A stretch of DNA of 32,930 bases from Rodentolepis nana (taxonomy: Eukaryota > Platyhelminthes > Cestoda > Cyclophyllidea > Hymenolepididae). The notes under the pieces were generated by a model. The model saw nothing but the letters and a program-made list of their open reading frames with translations. It was not told the origin of the DNA and did no database searches. The stretch spans positions 1 to 32,930 of the forward strand of contig UZAE01012732.1 of NCBI GenBank assembly GCA_900617975.1. The letters are read 5' to 3'. How positions within the stretch are numbered: the stretch's first letter is position 1; each line of letters starts with the position of its first letter. This document shows, one piece after another, positions 1 through 11,076 of the stretch. The position numbers and the translations under genes were made by a program.

Positions 1-132
1 AAGCATTATCATGTATGGGTACATGACTCTGTAATGACTACTGATTATTGATTGGTCAAGAGATATCCGCACTAGTGTCCTCATTGCTTCCCACTCTGCT
101 CAGCCTCATGGCCGTACGTTCCAGAACATTCC
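1..132 (-). repeat. Dispersed repeat family B, inverted partial copy
   Basis: The reverse complement of this stretch matches 233-364 almost base for base, with a few substitutions, so the two copies lie head to head around a ~100 bp spacer that holds a poly-C run. The copy is cut by the window edge, so its far end is not visible. A third relative lies at 9318-9625. The family has no visible coding potential. Confidence 0.85.
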
Positions 133-232
133 TGTGCGTAAGGGATTCTTTGGTTCAGCCATTTAAGCGTTATGCTTCCCCCCCCCCCTGAGTCTGACAT
201 TGATATATTGTTTGAATGGCATATTTTCGGAA

Positions 233-540
233 TGTACATTCTGGAACTAACGGCCATGAGGCTGAGCAGAGTGGGAAGCTATGAGGGCACGAGCGCAGGT
301 ATCTCTTGACCAATCAATAATCAATAGTCATTACAGAGTCATGTACCCATACATGATAATGCTTCATGCCAACACCCAACGCAACCCAAATTAACGCATT
401 ATTCATCATATATCTGACTCCTCTACAAAGTTGAGGTAGCTTACCTAATCCCGGGAGCCACTTCAAATCACGAGACCTTTCAATAGAATTTACCGAGGAC
501 AAATCGAAGCTTATTCGTGTAGAAATCCGCTTTAGGATAT
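233..540 (+). repeat. Dispersed repeat family B, copy 2
   Basis: This ~300 bp unit is shared with 9318-9625. Matching landmarks in the same order are ACATTCTGGAAC, AATCAATAGTCATTA, GAGGTAGCT, CCGGGAGC and a closing GTGTAG..ATCCGC. Similarity is patchy, with indels, so the copies are old. Its first ~130 bp also pair with the inverted copy at 1-132. A segment reading GAGGTAGCT is faintly like a tRNA A box, but no B box follows, so a tRNA origin is not supported. No terminal inverted repeats or target duplications were recognised. Confidence 0.75.
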
Positions 541-1319
541 TATGGCATTAAAGCAAAACTTTTAAACACCATCAAGTTAAGTTTAAAAATACCCCCCCCC
601 CTTAACAACATTCTGAAAGCGATGGAGAATGTAGCCTTGAATTGGAGGGAGCAGAAGATAAGCTATGTAAGACAGAGTAAGCACAAACGGTTTTGCGATA
701 ATGAGACCGAATCAAGGAATGCTAAATGGAGGTGACTCTTTCAAACCCCACGTTCGTCCGTCGAGCAAACGTAAAAAAACACATCTTTGATAATTGGAAT
801 AATGCACAGATTCGCATCAACAAGTGTATTCGATGGTATGCTTGAAAACCATAAAAAACCCTGAAGAAAGAGTTGGGAAGCCATCAAGAAATAATATAAC
901 AGAAGTTTTAGTATTTGGGGCACAGAGTGGTATCCATATGATGAGTAAATCAATAATATGGCCTTTAGAGATTCGAAAGTCCTAATTTGCTAACACTGTA
1001 CAGATCAGGCAACACTTCGATCGAACTTGCGCAAGCACCCAAGTATAAGCTGAAAATAGCCACGTTTTCTTACAGTTTAATAAATAGGGTCAAATTAACA
1101 GAAATAGCACACAACTGTAATTAATTGCTTAATTACTTAAATCCCAATTAACTCAGGTCCTATTGCAAAAGGATTGCTCCAGGGCAGGAAGTAGAGTGCG
1201 AAGATATAAGTGCAGTAAATGATGCACACATGGGCCTTGACTAAGGCCCAGTAACCACTTTTGCAAAATAACTCCATACAACGAAGATTAAAATTTCTTT
1301 GAAAAGCGTTCGGCCGGGT

Positions 1320-1386
<67 letters not shown>

Positions 1387-2466
1387 CGAAACAATCGAGA
1401 CAGTGTAAGTGTAAGGTTAGATTACGCATAAATGCAATTTGGAGAGGCGCTGTGTATGCCAATAAACAATAATGACAAGACGTTGAGAGCTACAATCAAA
1501 ATCAAAGTAGCTGAAATACGGAAACAATAGTTCGAGTGCTAAACCAGAATCTAGTCTCTCTTACCGTGAAAAAAACAAAAATACTTCGACTACTTGCACA
1601 GTCACAATGCAACTTCCCTAATCTCAGTAAATAAGTCAGAATTTTAACAATTAGATAAAGCCAGTCTTGCTGATATAGAGTATTGAAAGTGCAATCTGCT
1701 TAACACCCTGGCTGGAACATTTTTGTGAAATTGCCCACCCGCATGTTATGCGATAAAATCGGAAAATGAGGATAGGGATAGTAAAATGAAGCTTGCACTG
1801 AATGTGGGACGATTTCTAATCGTTAATGTCACCACTTTAACATCTGAGTAGAAATCCCGTTAAAGTATATTGTTTTATTGAATATTGATAGCTTGTTTGA
1901 ATAAACGAAGCGAAATCATAATTGAGCAAGTTAGTGAGGATCGATGCCATAGGGCAAATGCACTACAAGCAATCCCAAGGAAGATCGATCAACTAACAAA
2001 TCAATAAAGTTGTTTTAAATTTCATATTCATAAATAGCAGCTGGTGGTAAAAAACAATTGTAGACTAATCAACTCATTCCCACTAATTATTCAAAAGTCC
2101 CACCAACTCATTTTCTTCCCATCGCTAGATGAGTAGGTTTTGGTTGGCCAATTTCCATGACCTCGTAATAGAGGAGTCCTTAAATTTCAAACAATGTACA
2201 CGATTAACCCATTAAAGCACTTGCATCAAATTAAACACAAAACATGAAATTAGAATTCACAAATCTCAGTTGAGCGCTGAGATATTAGCCAGAGAAAGTT
2301 CCGTTTACCTGGTAACAAAAAAATCTTATATACCCTCGAAGTGAATTGAAACAACCAGTAAATGGTACTTTAAAGCCTTTTTGCCATAGCAAATTCTTAA
2401 ATGGACCCACAAAAATATAAATGAAACTCATATTTTGAAAATTGATCAGCCTTGGAAAATAAGACT
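541..2466. other. Gene-free stretch upstream of the FAAH 3' end
   Basis: AT-rich sequence with no recognisable gene on either strand. It holds a poly-C run at about 592-601 and the (AC)n microsatellite at 1325-1384. Its few open frames are short and low in complexity. Confidence 0.6.
1325..1384. repeat. (AC)n microsatellite
   Basis: An uninterrupted run of about 30 AC dinucleotides, preceded by ATAT. It is long enough to be length-polymorphic and to slip in assembly. The minus-strand open frame across it, a Cys-Val repeat, is an artefact of the repeat. Confidence 0.98.
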
Positions 2467-2472
2467 TTTAAT
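2467..2472 (-). terminator. Candidate poly(A) signal (ATTAAA) of FAAH
   Basis: On the minus strand ATTAAA lies about 15 nt past the FAAH stop codon. It is the common variant signal. Its closeness to the stop implies a very short 3' UTR, and no canonical AATAAA was noticed nearby. Confidence 0.35.
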
Positions 2473-2487
2473 AGAGAGCATAAAGAT

Positions 2488-4239
2488 TTAGAGTTGTTTC
2501 ACTCCTTCCTCGATTTCTCTCATTACTCTCAAAACTGTCTCCTCATCAAACGGTTTCCCAACCACTTGTACAACCAAGGGAAGACCCTTTGTATCCCTTT
2601 GCCATTCACTATGTTTGGCGTTTAAAATATCGCCCGTTTTTCTGTATTCAGCTGCCCATTTTTGAGCCTCCTCGACATCCTTCTCCGTTACTTCACTCAC
2701 CCGAACAATACCTGCAGGATAGTCGATTAAATTGTAGATAGAGGAGAGGGTAATAGCTGACAATACCATCACATCTGGTATACTTTCAAGCGGAGCAGGG
2801 AAGGGTAGTGCTGGACAGAGAAGAATGTCAATTTTTGCGTTAGTCCAAGCCGCGGCGAATTCATTCTGATAGTCAGACACCTCACTCAGGGCAGTTAGAA
2901 GCTCAGTTGATGTTCGACAACCTGTAGTCGCAAGCATTGCACTGCCAATGGCCCTGCTGAATGTGCTCTGAATTACTTTGCCAGCAAGTCGTTTTATGAA
3001 CGTAGGCATGCTGAGAAGAAAGCACGTTGTTCTAAAGCGAGAATTTGTTGTTTCGCAATGAGAAAGCTTGCGAATATTCTCACCTCCATCCGCCATTATG
3101 CCTGCTATTGCCAAACTAACCGCGGTGTCGGGATTAGGTATGCTGAACTCGACTATCTTATGTCCTTGAGCTCTTAATATCTCTTTCGCTTGAGAGAGAG
3201 CATTCACAATAGATGGAACAGGCTTTGGAGCTATTTCTCCGCCGATATGATCAAAAATTCCGATAGTTAGAGGTTTGCTAGATGTGAAAATCTCCTCGCG
3301 AAATTCAATGGGAGGAACTCGAGGGTCAAGATCAAACATATTGGGAGTAAGAATTGCTCGCATGGAATCCACTAAAAGACTGACGTGTTTAGACATTGGT
3401 CCGAACACGGGACGAAGTCCGACACAACTTTTTTTCGAAACCGAGATAACTCCAACAGTACTTAATCGTAAACTTGTGGGTTTTAGAGCACTAATGCCAC
3501 ATAAAGCAGCAGGAAAACGAACGCTTCCAGCAATATCGGTTCCGAATCCAAGGGGAGAGGCGCCGAGGGTGACAAGAATAGCTTCACCACTCGAGCTCCC
3601 ACCAACCAAACGTTTTGGATCATGGGGATTCCTTTGTTTGCCGAACATTTCCGTGGATGCGTCTAAGCACATACCGGTTGGGCTCATAGTCGTGGTAACG
3701 AAAGGCACTGCTCCAACTTTTCTAAGAACCTTAATTAGCTGGCTGTCTTCAGGGCATGGTTTTAGACAGCGATTAACCAATCCGATTGTGCTATCATATC
3801 CAGCGATAGCAATGTTCTCTTTGACACTGACTGGCATGCCGCATATGGGAGACCTAATTTTTGGAGAAATCAACTTTGCGGACTCTTCAGCCTCTTCAAT
3901 TATATCACAGACACCATTACAATCGAGGACATCGAGAACTTTCTTCTGATAAACACGGAGAGCTTGGAATGGTGTTATGACACTTTGCTGAAGTTGATGC
4001 TGAATTTCAATTGCAGAGACACCAATAAGCTCGGGTGATGGAGGATCATCTTCAACACGCTTAAATAATTGATGTCTTGCTTCTTTTAACAGTTTTCGTT
4101 TTAGACAACACCGTTTTCGTAATTTAGCTTTCAAAATTACACTTTGCATCAACTTTGCCGATATATAAATGAAAAAGATGGCAAGTAAAAAGTCCCATGA
4201 AGTTGCAATCGTAATCAATCTGTATATGATTACATGCAT
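2488..4239 (-). CDS. FAAH: Fatty-acid amide hydrolase (amidase-signature serine hydrolase)
   Basis: A 583-residue intronless frame, close to rat FAAH (579). FAAH hydrolyses fatty-acid amides such as anandamide and oleamide at internal membranes. A hydrophobic stretch at about 14-36 matches the family's N-terminal membrane anchor, followed by a basic segment at 37-61. The amidase signature is intact: Lys140 in PVSVKEN, Ser215 in the GGSSSGE loop and the nucleophile Ser239 in GTDIAGS. All three sit exactly two residues before Lys142, Ser217 and Ser241 of the rat enzyme, with the same spacing. The LKPT and GLPLVVQVVG blocks of the family follow. The ATG at 4239 is chosen because the anchor begins just after it; the frame is open a little further upstream, where CTTTAG at 4248-4253 could be a splice acceptor. 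The gene diverges from the PDZ gene. Substrate preference is inferred from the family. Confidence 0.95.
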   Translation of the reverse strand: MHVIIYRLITIATSWDFLLAIFFIYISAKLMQSVILKAKLRKRCCLKRKLLKEARHQLFKRVEDDPPSPELIGVSAIEIQHQLQQSVITPFQALRVYQKKVLDVLDCNGVCDIIEEAEESAKLISPKIRSPICGMPVSVKENIAIAGYDSTIGLVNRCLKPCPEDSQLIKVLRKVGAVPFVTTTMSPTGMCLDASTEMFGKQRNPHDPKRLVGGSSSGEAILVTLGASPLGFGTDIAGSVRFPAALCGISALKPTSLRLSTVGVISVSKKSCVGLRPVFGPMSKHVSLLVDSMRAILTPNMFDLDPRVPPIEFREEIFTSSKPLTIGIFDHIGGEIAPKPVPSIVNALSQAKEILRAQGHKIVEFSIPNPDTAVSLAIAGIMADGGENIRKLSHCETTNSRFRTTCFLLSMPTFIKRLAGKVIQSTFSRAIGSAMLATTGCRTSTELLTALSEVSDYQNEFAAAWTNAKIDILLCPALPFPAPLESIPDVMVLSAITLSSIYNLIDYPAGIVRVSEVTEKDVEEAQKWAAEYRKTGDILNAKHSEWQRDTKGLPLVVQVVGKPFDEETVLRVMREIEEGVKQL

Positions 4240-5377
4240 AGGGTTATCTAAAGCAAAATGAAAATAGCACAGTATTAGATATCATAAATTATTAAGAAAC
4301 GAAAAAACAGGCCACATTTATATCGAAAAAGCAAAATTACCGTTTGTAGAATTTTCCGATTCCATTTTTATCTTCAGAGGAATGTAAAGTTGGGATGCTA
4401 TTTAAATTGATGCACGACCCTGACAAAGCAACGCTCGATCCGAATAAATACGGAAGGTAAAGTAACTTTAATGAAATAAATATGTAAAAAGTAATTAAAA
4501 TTTGAGTAATTTTATTATTCAAAATGATTTGATATTTTTTATCACAAAAATATTTTATTAATTATTAATTTTATTGAAATATTAATTAGTGAATCTAAGT
4601 GAAATTCGCCAACTGGCACTTTTTCAAGAAAACCAATAATTATTATGTGAACATAAAATGAGAATCTGTGGAATGTAATCGATAAACGAACACGCTTTCT
4701 TACCCAAAACGTGGTTTAATTAATGTTAGCATCTGTTGTCTTTTTCTGGAGTAGCTCCGAAAAAGATACCATGAAACAGAAATTTCAACTTAGGAAAAGA
4801 CTAAACATTTTAAGATCGGAACAATAAGCTTACAAAACCGGCGTTGTTGCTGTATGTTAATACCAACCCAAATATGCCCTAAATATCTTAGTGATCTTTC
4901 AATGAACTAACTGAAAGAAATGTTTTAAGATCTGCCGCTTTTTATGAAACTGATTTTGAAGAACAAAACTTTTCTGCAAATTTGAGCCATATAGTAATTT
5001 TCCAGTGGTAACCCAATGCTGTTAATAGGTTAGTTAAAGATGCAACCACCATTGATTCTCATATAAACTAGAAAATAATATAATCAAAAGGATAAATTTT
5101 TAAATATTTCAAATAAAATTTTCAGTTTGTGTCCTATCGTTCACCGAGTTGAAAATAAATAATTACTACCGCAGTTAAAAGCTGTAATTTTATGTTCACA
5201 TCATCATTTTTTATTAATTCAAATCTTCAGCATCTGGAGATCAACAATATATTTTAAGGATATTGAATTAATAAAAAGTTTGACATTTGTTTTAATGCAA
5301 CAATGTTAAAATACAGAAATTTGTCCCATTTTTGAACTATAAATTTGCGGTTTGGGTCGTTTGTCTTGCTTTTTTTA
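4240..5377. other. Divergent intergenic region between FAAH and the PDZ gene
   Basis: About 1.1 kb of AT-rich DNA separates the start codons of two genes transcribed away from each other, so it should hold both promoters and any 5' UTR introns. No TATA box or initiator could be picked out with confidence. A 61-residue minus-strand frame at 4337-4522 looks like chance. Confidence 0.5.
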
Positions 5378-5379
5378 AG
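5378..5379 (+). promoter_or_regulatory. Candidate splice acceptor before the PDZ gene start
   Basis: A pyrimidine-rich tract (TTGTCTTGC followed by a T run) ends in AAG seven bases before the ATG at 5387. It could take a cis 5' UTR exon or a spliced leader. It also means the in-frame sequence upstream of 5380 is probably not coding. Confidence 0.45.
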
Positions 5380-5386
5380 AATTACT

Positions 5387-7613
5387 ATGCCGTTCCCAAG
5401 ATATTGTTGCATGCGGAATGATAATAGCGGTGATGGTTTTGGGTTTGCTCTTGTCGTAACGATAAATGAAACTGGCCACTTTATTGAAGATATAAAGCCC
5501 GGCTCTTTAGCTGATAGGGCTGGCCTGAGAAATGGGGATCTCTTAGTTGAAGTGAATGGGAGAAATATTTGTGAGTAATTTTATTCTCATATCTTCTTTT
5601 TTTACTGTTTTATTTACTGTTTGGCTTTATTTTTATCCCCAGTGGCCCTCTCTCATCCAGAAGTTGTTGAATTCATTAGACAACAAGGTGACGAAGTTTG
5701 TCTTCTCGTTTTGGACGAGGAAGCTCGTACTTTCTATGAGGATCGGTCCATCATTGTCAGTCACACATTGCCAGAAGTTAAAAACATTTACACTTGGAAA
5801 CAGCAATCTACCCATTCTGACGAAATTAAAGGTTTTTCCCAGAACATGTTTGACTTGTCGCATTTTTGTAGAAGTTAATAAAGTCTTTCAATTTTAGACG
5901 ACTCCAAAGTTACCTTCCAAGAAGTGAGTTTAGCATACTTATTTATATTCTGTTCATTTTTTATGTTATTTTTCTAATTATTTTATCGAGATATGTCTCA
6001 TTTGATTTTAATCTAATATTCGTTTAATATTTCTGAACTTTGGTTAATCTTGGACTTTGGCTTTAATTGCCCTCTCACCAAGCGGCTGAACAAACTTTTC
6101 CATTGCTAAAATTTTGTGTGATTTAAATTTAATTCAACAATTAGGTGTGTTCAGAGTCTAGCTAATGATCTGTACCTGTTTGAGAGGTCAACGCTGTCGC
6201 ATTTTTCTGCCAACCACAGAGTATGCTCTTCTCAGGTCGCATGCTAATACTGAACTCATGAGTTAGTATGAATGGTTTACCTCTTGTTCATGGAGAAGGA
6301 GCAATTGAAGAGAAATATATAAAAAGCAGTTCATTGTATCAAAATTTTTTGTTCCTTAAATCCTTTTATATAATATGCGCTTTCGGAGATTCAATTTTAG
6401 TTTGTATTTGACAGTTCTAAGTTGCCTCTTCTAGAAGCCAAAATTTTGAAGTCAAGTAATTATTTCTACTTCATTTAACGTTTTTCTTGGTCATTTGTTT
6501 GTTTTTAAATTCAGGCGGTAAGGCAAACCTCAGAATCAAGCTGTTAGTACAAAATCAGTATTTATATTAGTATTCGCTTTGCACTTATTTGATAAAGGCA
6601 ATTATTGTATTTATAAGATCGAATGATAAATTAATCATTATCTTTGGAGTTCCTTCTGAAATCGAAAAATCCGTTTAGCCGTAAATTTAATTATTATCGG
6701 TTCCATTGGTCTTGAAATTTTTTATTCTTGAAGTATATGAATAGTATTTTGTTTTTGGACTCCATTAAAGGGTCATTTCTGTCGATTTTGCATATGATTT
6801 CTAGCCTTCTTATTAAGCAATTGTAGCTTGGTGATTTTTATGCAAAATCTTCTGATAAATTGTAAAATTATTGCTCTGGGTGAGTGAATATTATACTTGG
6901 GGAATTTGGATATTATTTATTCATTTCGCAGGGCATAAACACAAATAGTTTTGTTTTTGTTACTTTCTACCCAGTTTCTCTTGCAGAAGTCCGAAGTGGA
7001 AGATGAAGAAGGAAAAGATAAAGAGCAGGCGAAAGTAATCCCAACTCCTAAAGAAATTATTTCTCAAACTCCTAAAGAAATGACCGCAACTATTGTGCCC
7101 CCAGAAAATCCTGTTGATGTTCCAGTCAGTCGTCCTTCAACAACACCACAACATACTGAAGGTATCGTTACGAAACTAGATAAGAAGGCAGAGGATAAAG
7201 GGAAAGAAACGCTAGAAGTAGACAGCCCATCGAACGTAGAAGACACACAAGTAAAGGTTGAAGAATTTCAAAATAAGTTGAAAATCGTAGAAAATCCTGT
7301 TGAGGCTCAAGAGGAAGAACCCCCTAAGTCTAAGGAAGTACAGTTAAACATAAAAAATGAAGAGAAAGCGGCGAAGATTGAAAAGGAAGTGCCGATGAAA
7401 TTGGTGGCTGAAGTAGTTCAAGAAGCGGTTGAAATAGCGAAGATGGAGTCAGTGACGCAATCTCAACCTGTCACCAAATTTCCAAACTTCTCTCCTAAAG
7501 TACTTCTCCAATCTAGAAAATCAAGTGGTTCTCGATGTCCGCCAGCTCGAAAGGCCTACATGACAAACCTCGGAACTTTTACGGATAGAGCGAAAGCTTT
7601 CGACGCGCTGTGA
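5387..7613 (+). CDS. NHERF-like single-PDZ scaffold protein
   Basis: Proposed exons 5387-5570, 5643-5831, 5898-5923 and 6987-7613 sum to 1026 nt (341 residues) with consistent phases. The PDZ domain spans about residues 4-88. PRYCC before the GFGF carboxylate-binding loop (17-20), then LRNGDLLVEVNG and GDEVCLLVLD, match the NHERF/SLC9A3R PDZ family, which tethers membrane transporters and receptors to the cortex. The last 208 residues are rich in Lys, Glu, Pro and Val, probably disordered, with two TPKE repeats. The C-terminus is FDAL; NHERF1 ends FSNL, a self-binding PDZ ligand. No clear ezrin-binding helix is visible. The 26-nt third exon is supported by a good GTGAGT donor and by phase. 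The exon 2 donor (GGTTTTT) is weak, and reading through it would stop at 5878, giving a 139-residue PDZ-only form. NHERF membership is likely; the function is inferred. Confidence 0.85.
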
Positions 7614-7731
7614 TATCTTCATCCCTCTTCTTACTCTTTGCCATTCAATTTGCTCTCTCTCTTTTTATACCTTTGAGTGATTATCTGCCTTTTCTGTTCT
7701 CAACCTATGCATTCCAACCTTTTTAACTTGA

Positions 7732-7737
7732 AATAAA
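7732..7737 (+). terminator. Poly(A) signal (AATAAA) of the PDZ gene
   Basis: A canonical AATAAA lies about 120 nt past the stop codon and is followed by T/G-rich sequence (CTTCTTTGTAGAGTTTTG), as expected for a cleavage site and downstream element. Confidence 0.75.
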
Positions 7738-7759
7738 CTTCTTTGTAGAGTTTTGAACT

Positions 7760-9317
7760 GGTGAATAATTTACTGAATATCTTCGATTTATTAATGTGAT
7801 AGATGCGGTTTAGTTACGATTTTCTGGATCTTTGTCAGTGTTAACTCAGCAAATATAAAAATTGTATTCTCATTAGGTTAGGGCTCGCGTGATCAGTGCT
7901 TAATTGAAGACATCGTTGGCCAACCTCGTTTGTCGCAAATAGAGGTAATCAATTGTGGAGTTTCTCGTTTGACCACCTCCAGGATAATTTCACTGTCCCC
8001 ACTTTAAGCGTAATTTGCATTTTGTTTAATAAGCGTGAGCAGATTTTCATCACAAATTTTGAGGTTGAAAATCATCCTCTTTGCACCAACATTAAAGGTA
8101 TCCGGAATTGTCTAAGTTGTAGACTAAATCCGATTCCCATCGTTTTACGTCATGTTCTTACTAGTAGATTAGTGGCACAAGTCCCTGACTGCGTTGATGG
8201 AAGGGGGGGGGGGGGTGAGCAATAGTTACGTGTAATAAAAGTGCTCAATTCTCAATCTGTGAAGTTGTAGAGCAAAGTATTGAGAAGTTTGGGGAATGAG
8301 GGTAGTTCTCGTAAGAAGAGATCCGAGATACTAGTTGATATTTGAGCTAGTTTCTCTTCCAGAGAACTTGGGATTTGGTCGTCGTTCCCCCATGATTCAA
8401 GAAGATCTTCCTTTCATTCTAAATGACTACAGAAATGAATATCTTAATGATACTTCTATTCAGTGTTCCAAATTTATGATTGATTTTTAATATACACGCG
8501 ATTTACGTTCTTTCAGCACTCGCTTTATGAACAGCCTTTTAACTCCCATACTTCAATCAGTTGCACTTTCAATCCTTACTTAATCAAAGGTCTGCCAGTT
8601 TTGTAGCTATAGAGGGAAATAATTTGCTAAATATCGCCTAGGGCGATAAGTCTCTAGCGTGAGGTCAACCGATTGACGAAAGTATGAGGAGAATGATTGC
8701 GGTTTTAGGAATAATTTCACTCAAATACCCTTGTCTGATTTAATGGTCTTATTGACCTTTAATCTGCACAAAATGGTTTTTTGAAAGTGTAAACTTAAAT
8801 AATAATTGTGCCTTGAGTAGAAAATATTCCTCAATTTACAGTTTTTGTTAATATGTATTACCCTTGATTACACTCAAAGTAATATTATGTCGCATCAATG
8901 TATTTAACAAGAACATTTATGTTGTACTGAAATAAGTTATAACAATTGTTTATCATAATACTAAATACTACTCACTAAAACTTTAGTTTTCACCACTTAA
9001 GTGACTGTGTTTCCAGATTATTATAGTGGTTAATAATAAAATAGAAGAAAGGCAGGTTGTAGTCAATTTGATATCAAATTTATCACTGCCAACCTTCATG
9101 TTGCCAGGACGTACTTAATAAAGTTTGCTATCAAAATCACTGGATCGACACCAATGCCTATTAGGCTTGTGAATCGTGACTTGACGAACCTGCAAGTTGA
9201 TCAATAAAAAGCACAGCATCCACATATCGATCTTGTGACGGCCTGAAGCTGTAATTTTAAAGTTGGCTTGCTTGTGTAGAGCACACAATCAGACTACGCA
9301 ACGCCATGAGCGCTCAA
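7760..9317. other. Gene-free stretch
   Basis: No gene recognised. It has a poly-G run near 8203-8215 and a small hairpin, TATCGCC..GGCGATA, at 8632-8648 that recurs at about 13520. A 90-residue frame at 7953-8225 has no recognisable features and runs into the poly-G tract. Confidence 0.5.
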
Positions 9318-9625
9318 ACATTCTGGAACGCTTGGTCACGAAGCTGCTACGCATGGGGGCAAATGAGGTCACAAGTGCAGTCACCTCTCAACTAATCAAT
9401 AGTCATTAGAGGGTCACCGAATCCAAAAAAGTATTTAATGATAAAGCTCCATTTGAACAACGCACACAATCCAAATAAAAGTATACCATGTCTTACATCT
9501 GTTTCCTCTATATCGCTGAGGTAGCTCAGATAATTCCGGGAGCAAATTCCAAACATGAGGATCTTGTCATGAAGATGACAGAGGAAAAGTCAAGGTCTAT
9601 TAGTGTAGCAATCCGCAGCAATACA
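9318..9625 (+). repeat. Dispersed repeat family B, copy 3
   Basis: Collinear with 233-540. Shared blocks include ACATTCTGGAAC, ATCAATAGTCATTA, CGCACACAATCCAAAT (compare CGCAACCCAAAT), GCTGAGGTAGCT, CCGGGAGCAAATTCC and GTGTAGCAATCCGC. Overall similarity is moderate, with many indels, so both copies are old. Confidence 0.75.
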
Positions 9626-9964
9626 CAGCTCCGAACGTCTTAAGTTGTTTTCGGAAACTTTTACCAATTCATTTGGTGTGATTTTCATAATCTTATTGTA
9701 AATGTTCTTTTTTTAACTCTTCAATTGTTTACGGATTATTTCTGTACATTTGACCCCTTAAATTAACACAAAAATAAGATTTACAGGTGATTTGATCATG
9801 CTCTCTGTGAGGTTACAAATCTGCGGAAATTGTAGGCGCTTCTCTGGAAGCTTCATGGACGCATGTCATTGAAAATCGTGAAGTATGCGCCTTAACGCTA
9901 TCTTGCTAGCAAAACGCAAACTCGCCCATTTCGTCGTCAGCTGAGCTATGGGTGGTTAAAACAA

Positions 9965-10292
9965 TTTACCTCTTCGTGGTGCACCCTGGGCAACGTATAA
10001 TCATACGGCAAAAAAGTCTATTAACCGGCTTCAAACTACCATGGCCCCACTGTATGTCATATTCGTCTACTTACACACTACTCACCTCACATTTTTATCC
10101 CTGCGCCTGGCTCTTTTACATCTTTGAATGATTCTTCTGTTCCCCCTCTCTACTTTTTCCCACTTTGATGTTCCTTCAACTCTGTGAAGCCTGAAGTCAA
10201 CTAAAGGGCTAATGATACCTCTGAAGCACGAAGTCAACTAAAGGGCTAATGATACCTATCAGAACGCCTGCCATTTGATATAAATAAATATA
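9965..10292 (+). repeat. SINE-like family A, copy A1
   Basis: Carries the family order: GTGGTGCACCCTGGGCAACG, CATACGGCAAAAAAGTCTATT, ACTTCAAACTACC-like core, CCACTGTATGTCATATT, a pyrimidine-rich middle, CACTTTGATGTTCCTTC, AAGGGCTAATGATA and a TATAAATAAATA tail. The usual GGGGTGTGCGATAG start has decayed. A 28-base 3' module is present twice, at 10194-10221 and 10231-10258. No target-site duplication was recognised. Confidence 0.85.
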
Positions 10293-11076
10293 TTTTTGAA
10301 AAACCTGATATTTGTGAAAATAAATAAATAAATTTTGTAACGCACACTTCATTACTCTCGATGTTATTAAAGAAAATGGCATCTACAAGTCACTGGACTG
10401 AAACTGTACACAAAACGACCACGTTGCCTTATTTAGAGGAATATCGAGGCGTTTCAACTGTTTAGAGAGTTGACGTACCCACCAAGATGAAATAATGCAT
10501 TGTTTGTAGAACCATTATGATTTTAAGCCAGATAGTCACCAGTATCCATTCGCTTCAAGGTTTCCGTTTTGCACGGTCTGTAGGTCGCAATGTTTGCGCT
10601 CGTGTATTTAACTGCTTATGCGCGTTCTGGCATAATATTCATTTGATATTCAACTTGGAGGACAGATGTCTGATTGGTACCTGCAAACTTATTTTTGGCA
10701 GAGTCTCGTGAACACTTTGGATATTTTCCAGTGAACAAATCGCAAGAACGCGTTTACTTTAGGCGTTAATGACTGAACCTGTACCTCGAAGTTTGGCAAT
10801 CATTTTCAGGAAAACGCTTTTGACGGGATCAGCTCTCTATGGATAATCTGTGGTGATGATTACAACTGAGTTCCAAGAATAAACCTTCTTTGTTCGATTG
10901 AAATGGCAATCAGCAGGACTGTATTCACAAGCGCTATTAACAGGTGAAGGCGCAGCACTGAGCAATACACAGTTTAAACAAATTGGCTACTGTGTATCAC
11001 GTGACCCCTCGCAAACATTCACTATCACTCACCGTATGATAAAGAAAACACGCCTCCTTTATCTTGGTCATACTCT
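10293..11076. other. Gene-free stretch between family A copies
   Basis: No gene recognised. Frames of 64 and 69 residues at 10517-10711 and 10898-11107 show no domain-like pattern, and the second runs into repeat A2. A second AAATAAATAAATAAA tract at about 10319-10333, just past A1, may be an older repeat tail. Confidence 0.5.

Noticed and set aside
1137..1394. Cys-Val repeat protein on the minus strand
   Set aside because: The repeat is just translated (AC)n; no coding signal surrounds it.
3275..3949. 224-residue open frame antisense to FAAH
   Set aside because: It lies wholly inside the conserved FAAH coding region on the other strand, has no domain pattern of its own, and is explained as a shadow frame.
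4337..4522. Possible upstream exon of FAAH on the minus strand
   Set aside because: No plausible donor joins it in frame to the FAAH start, and its sequence is not FAAH-like; the 583-residue frame is already full length.
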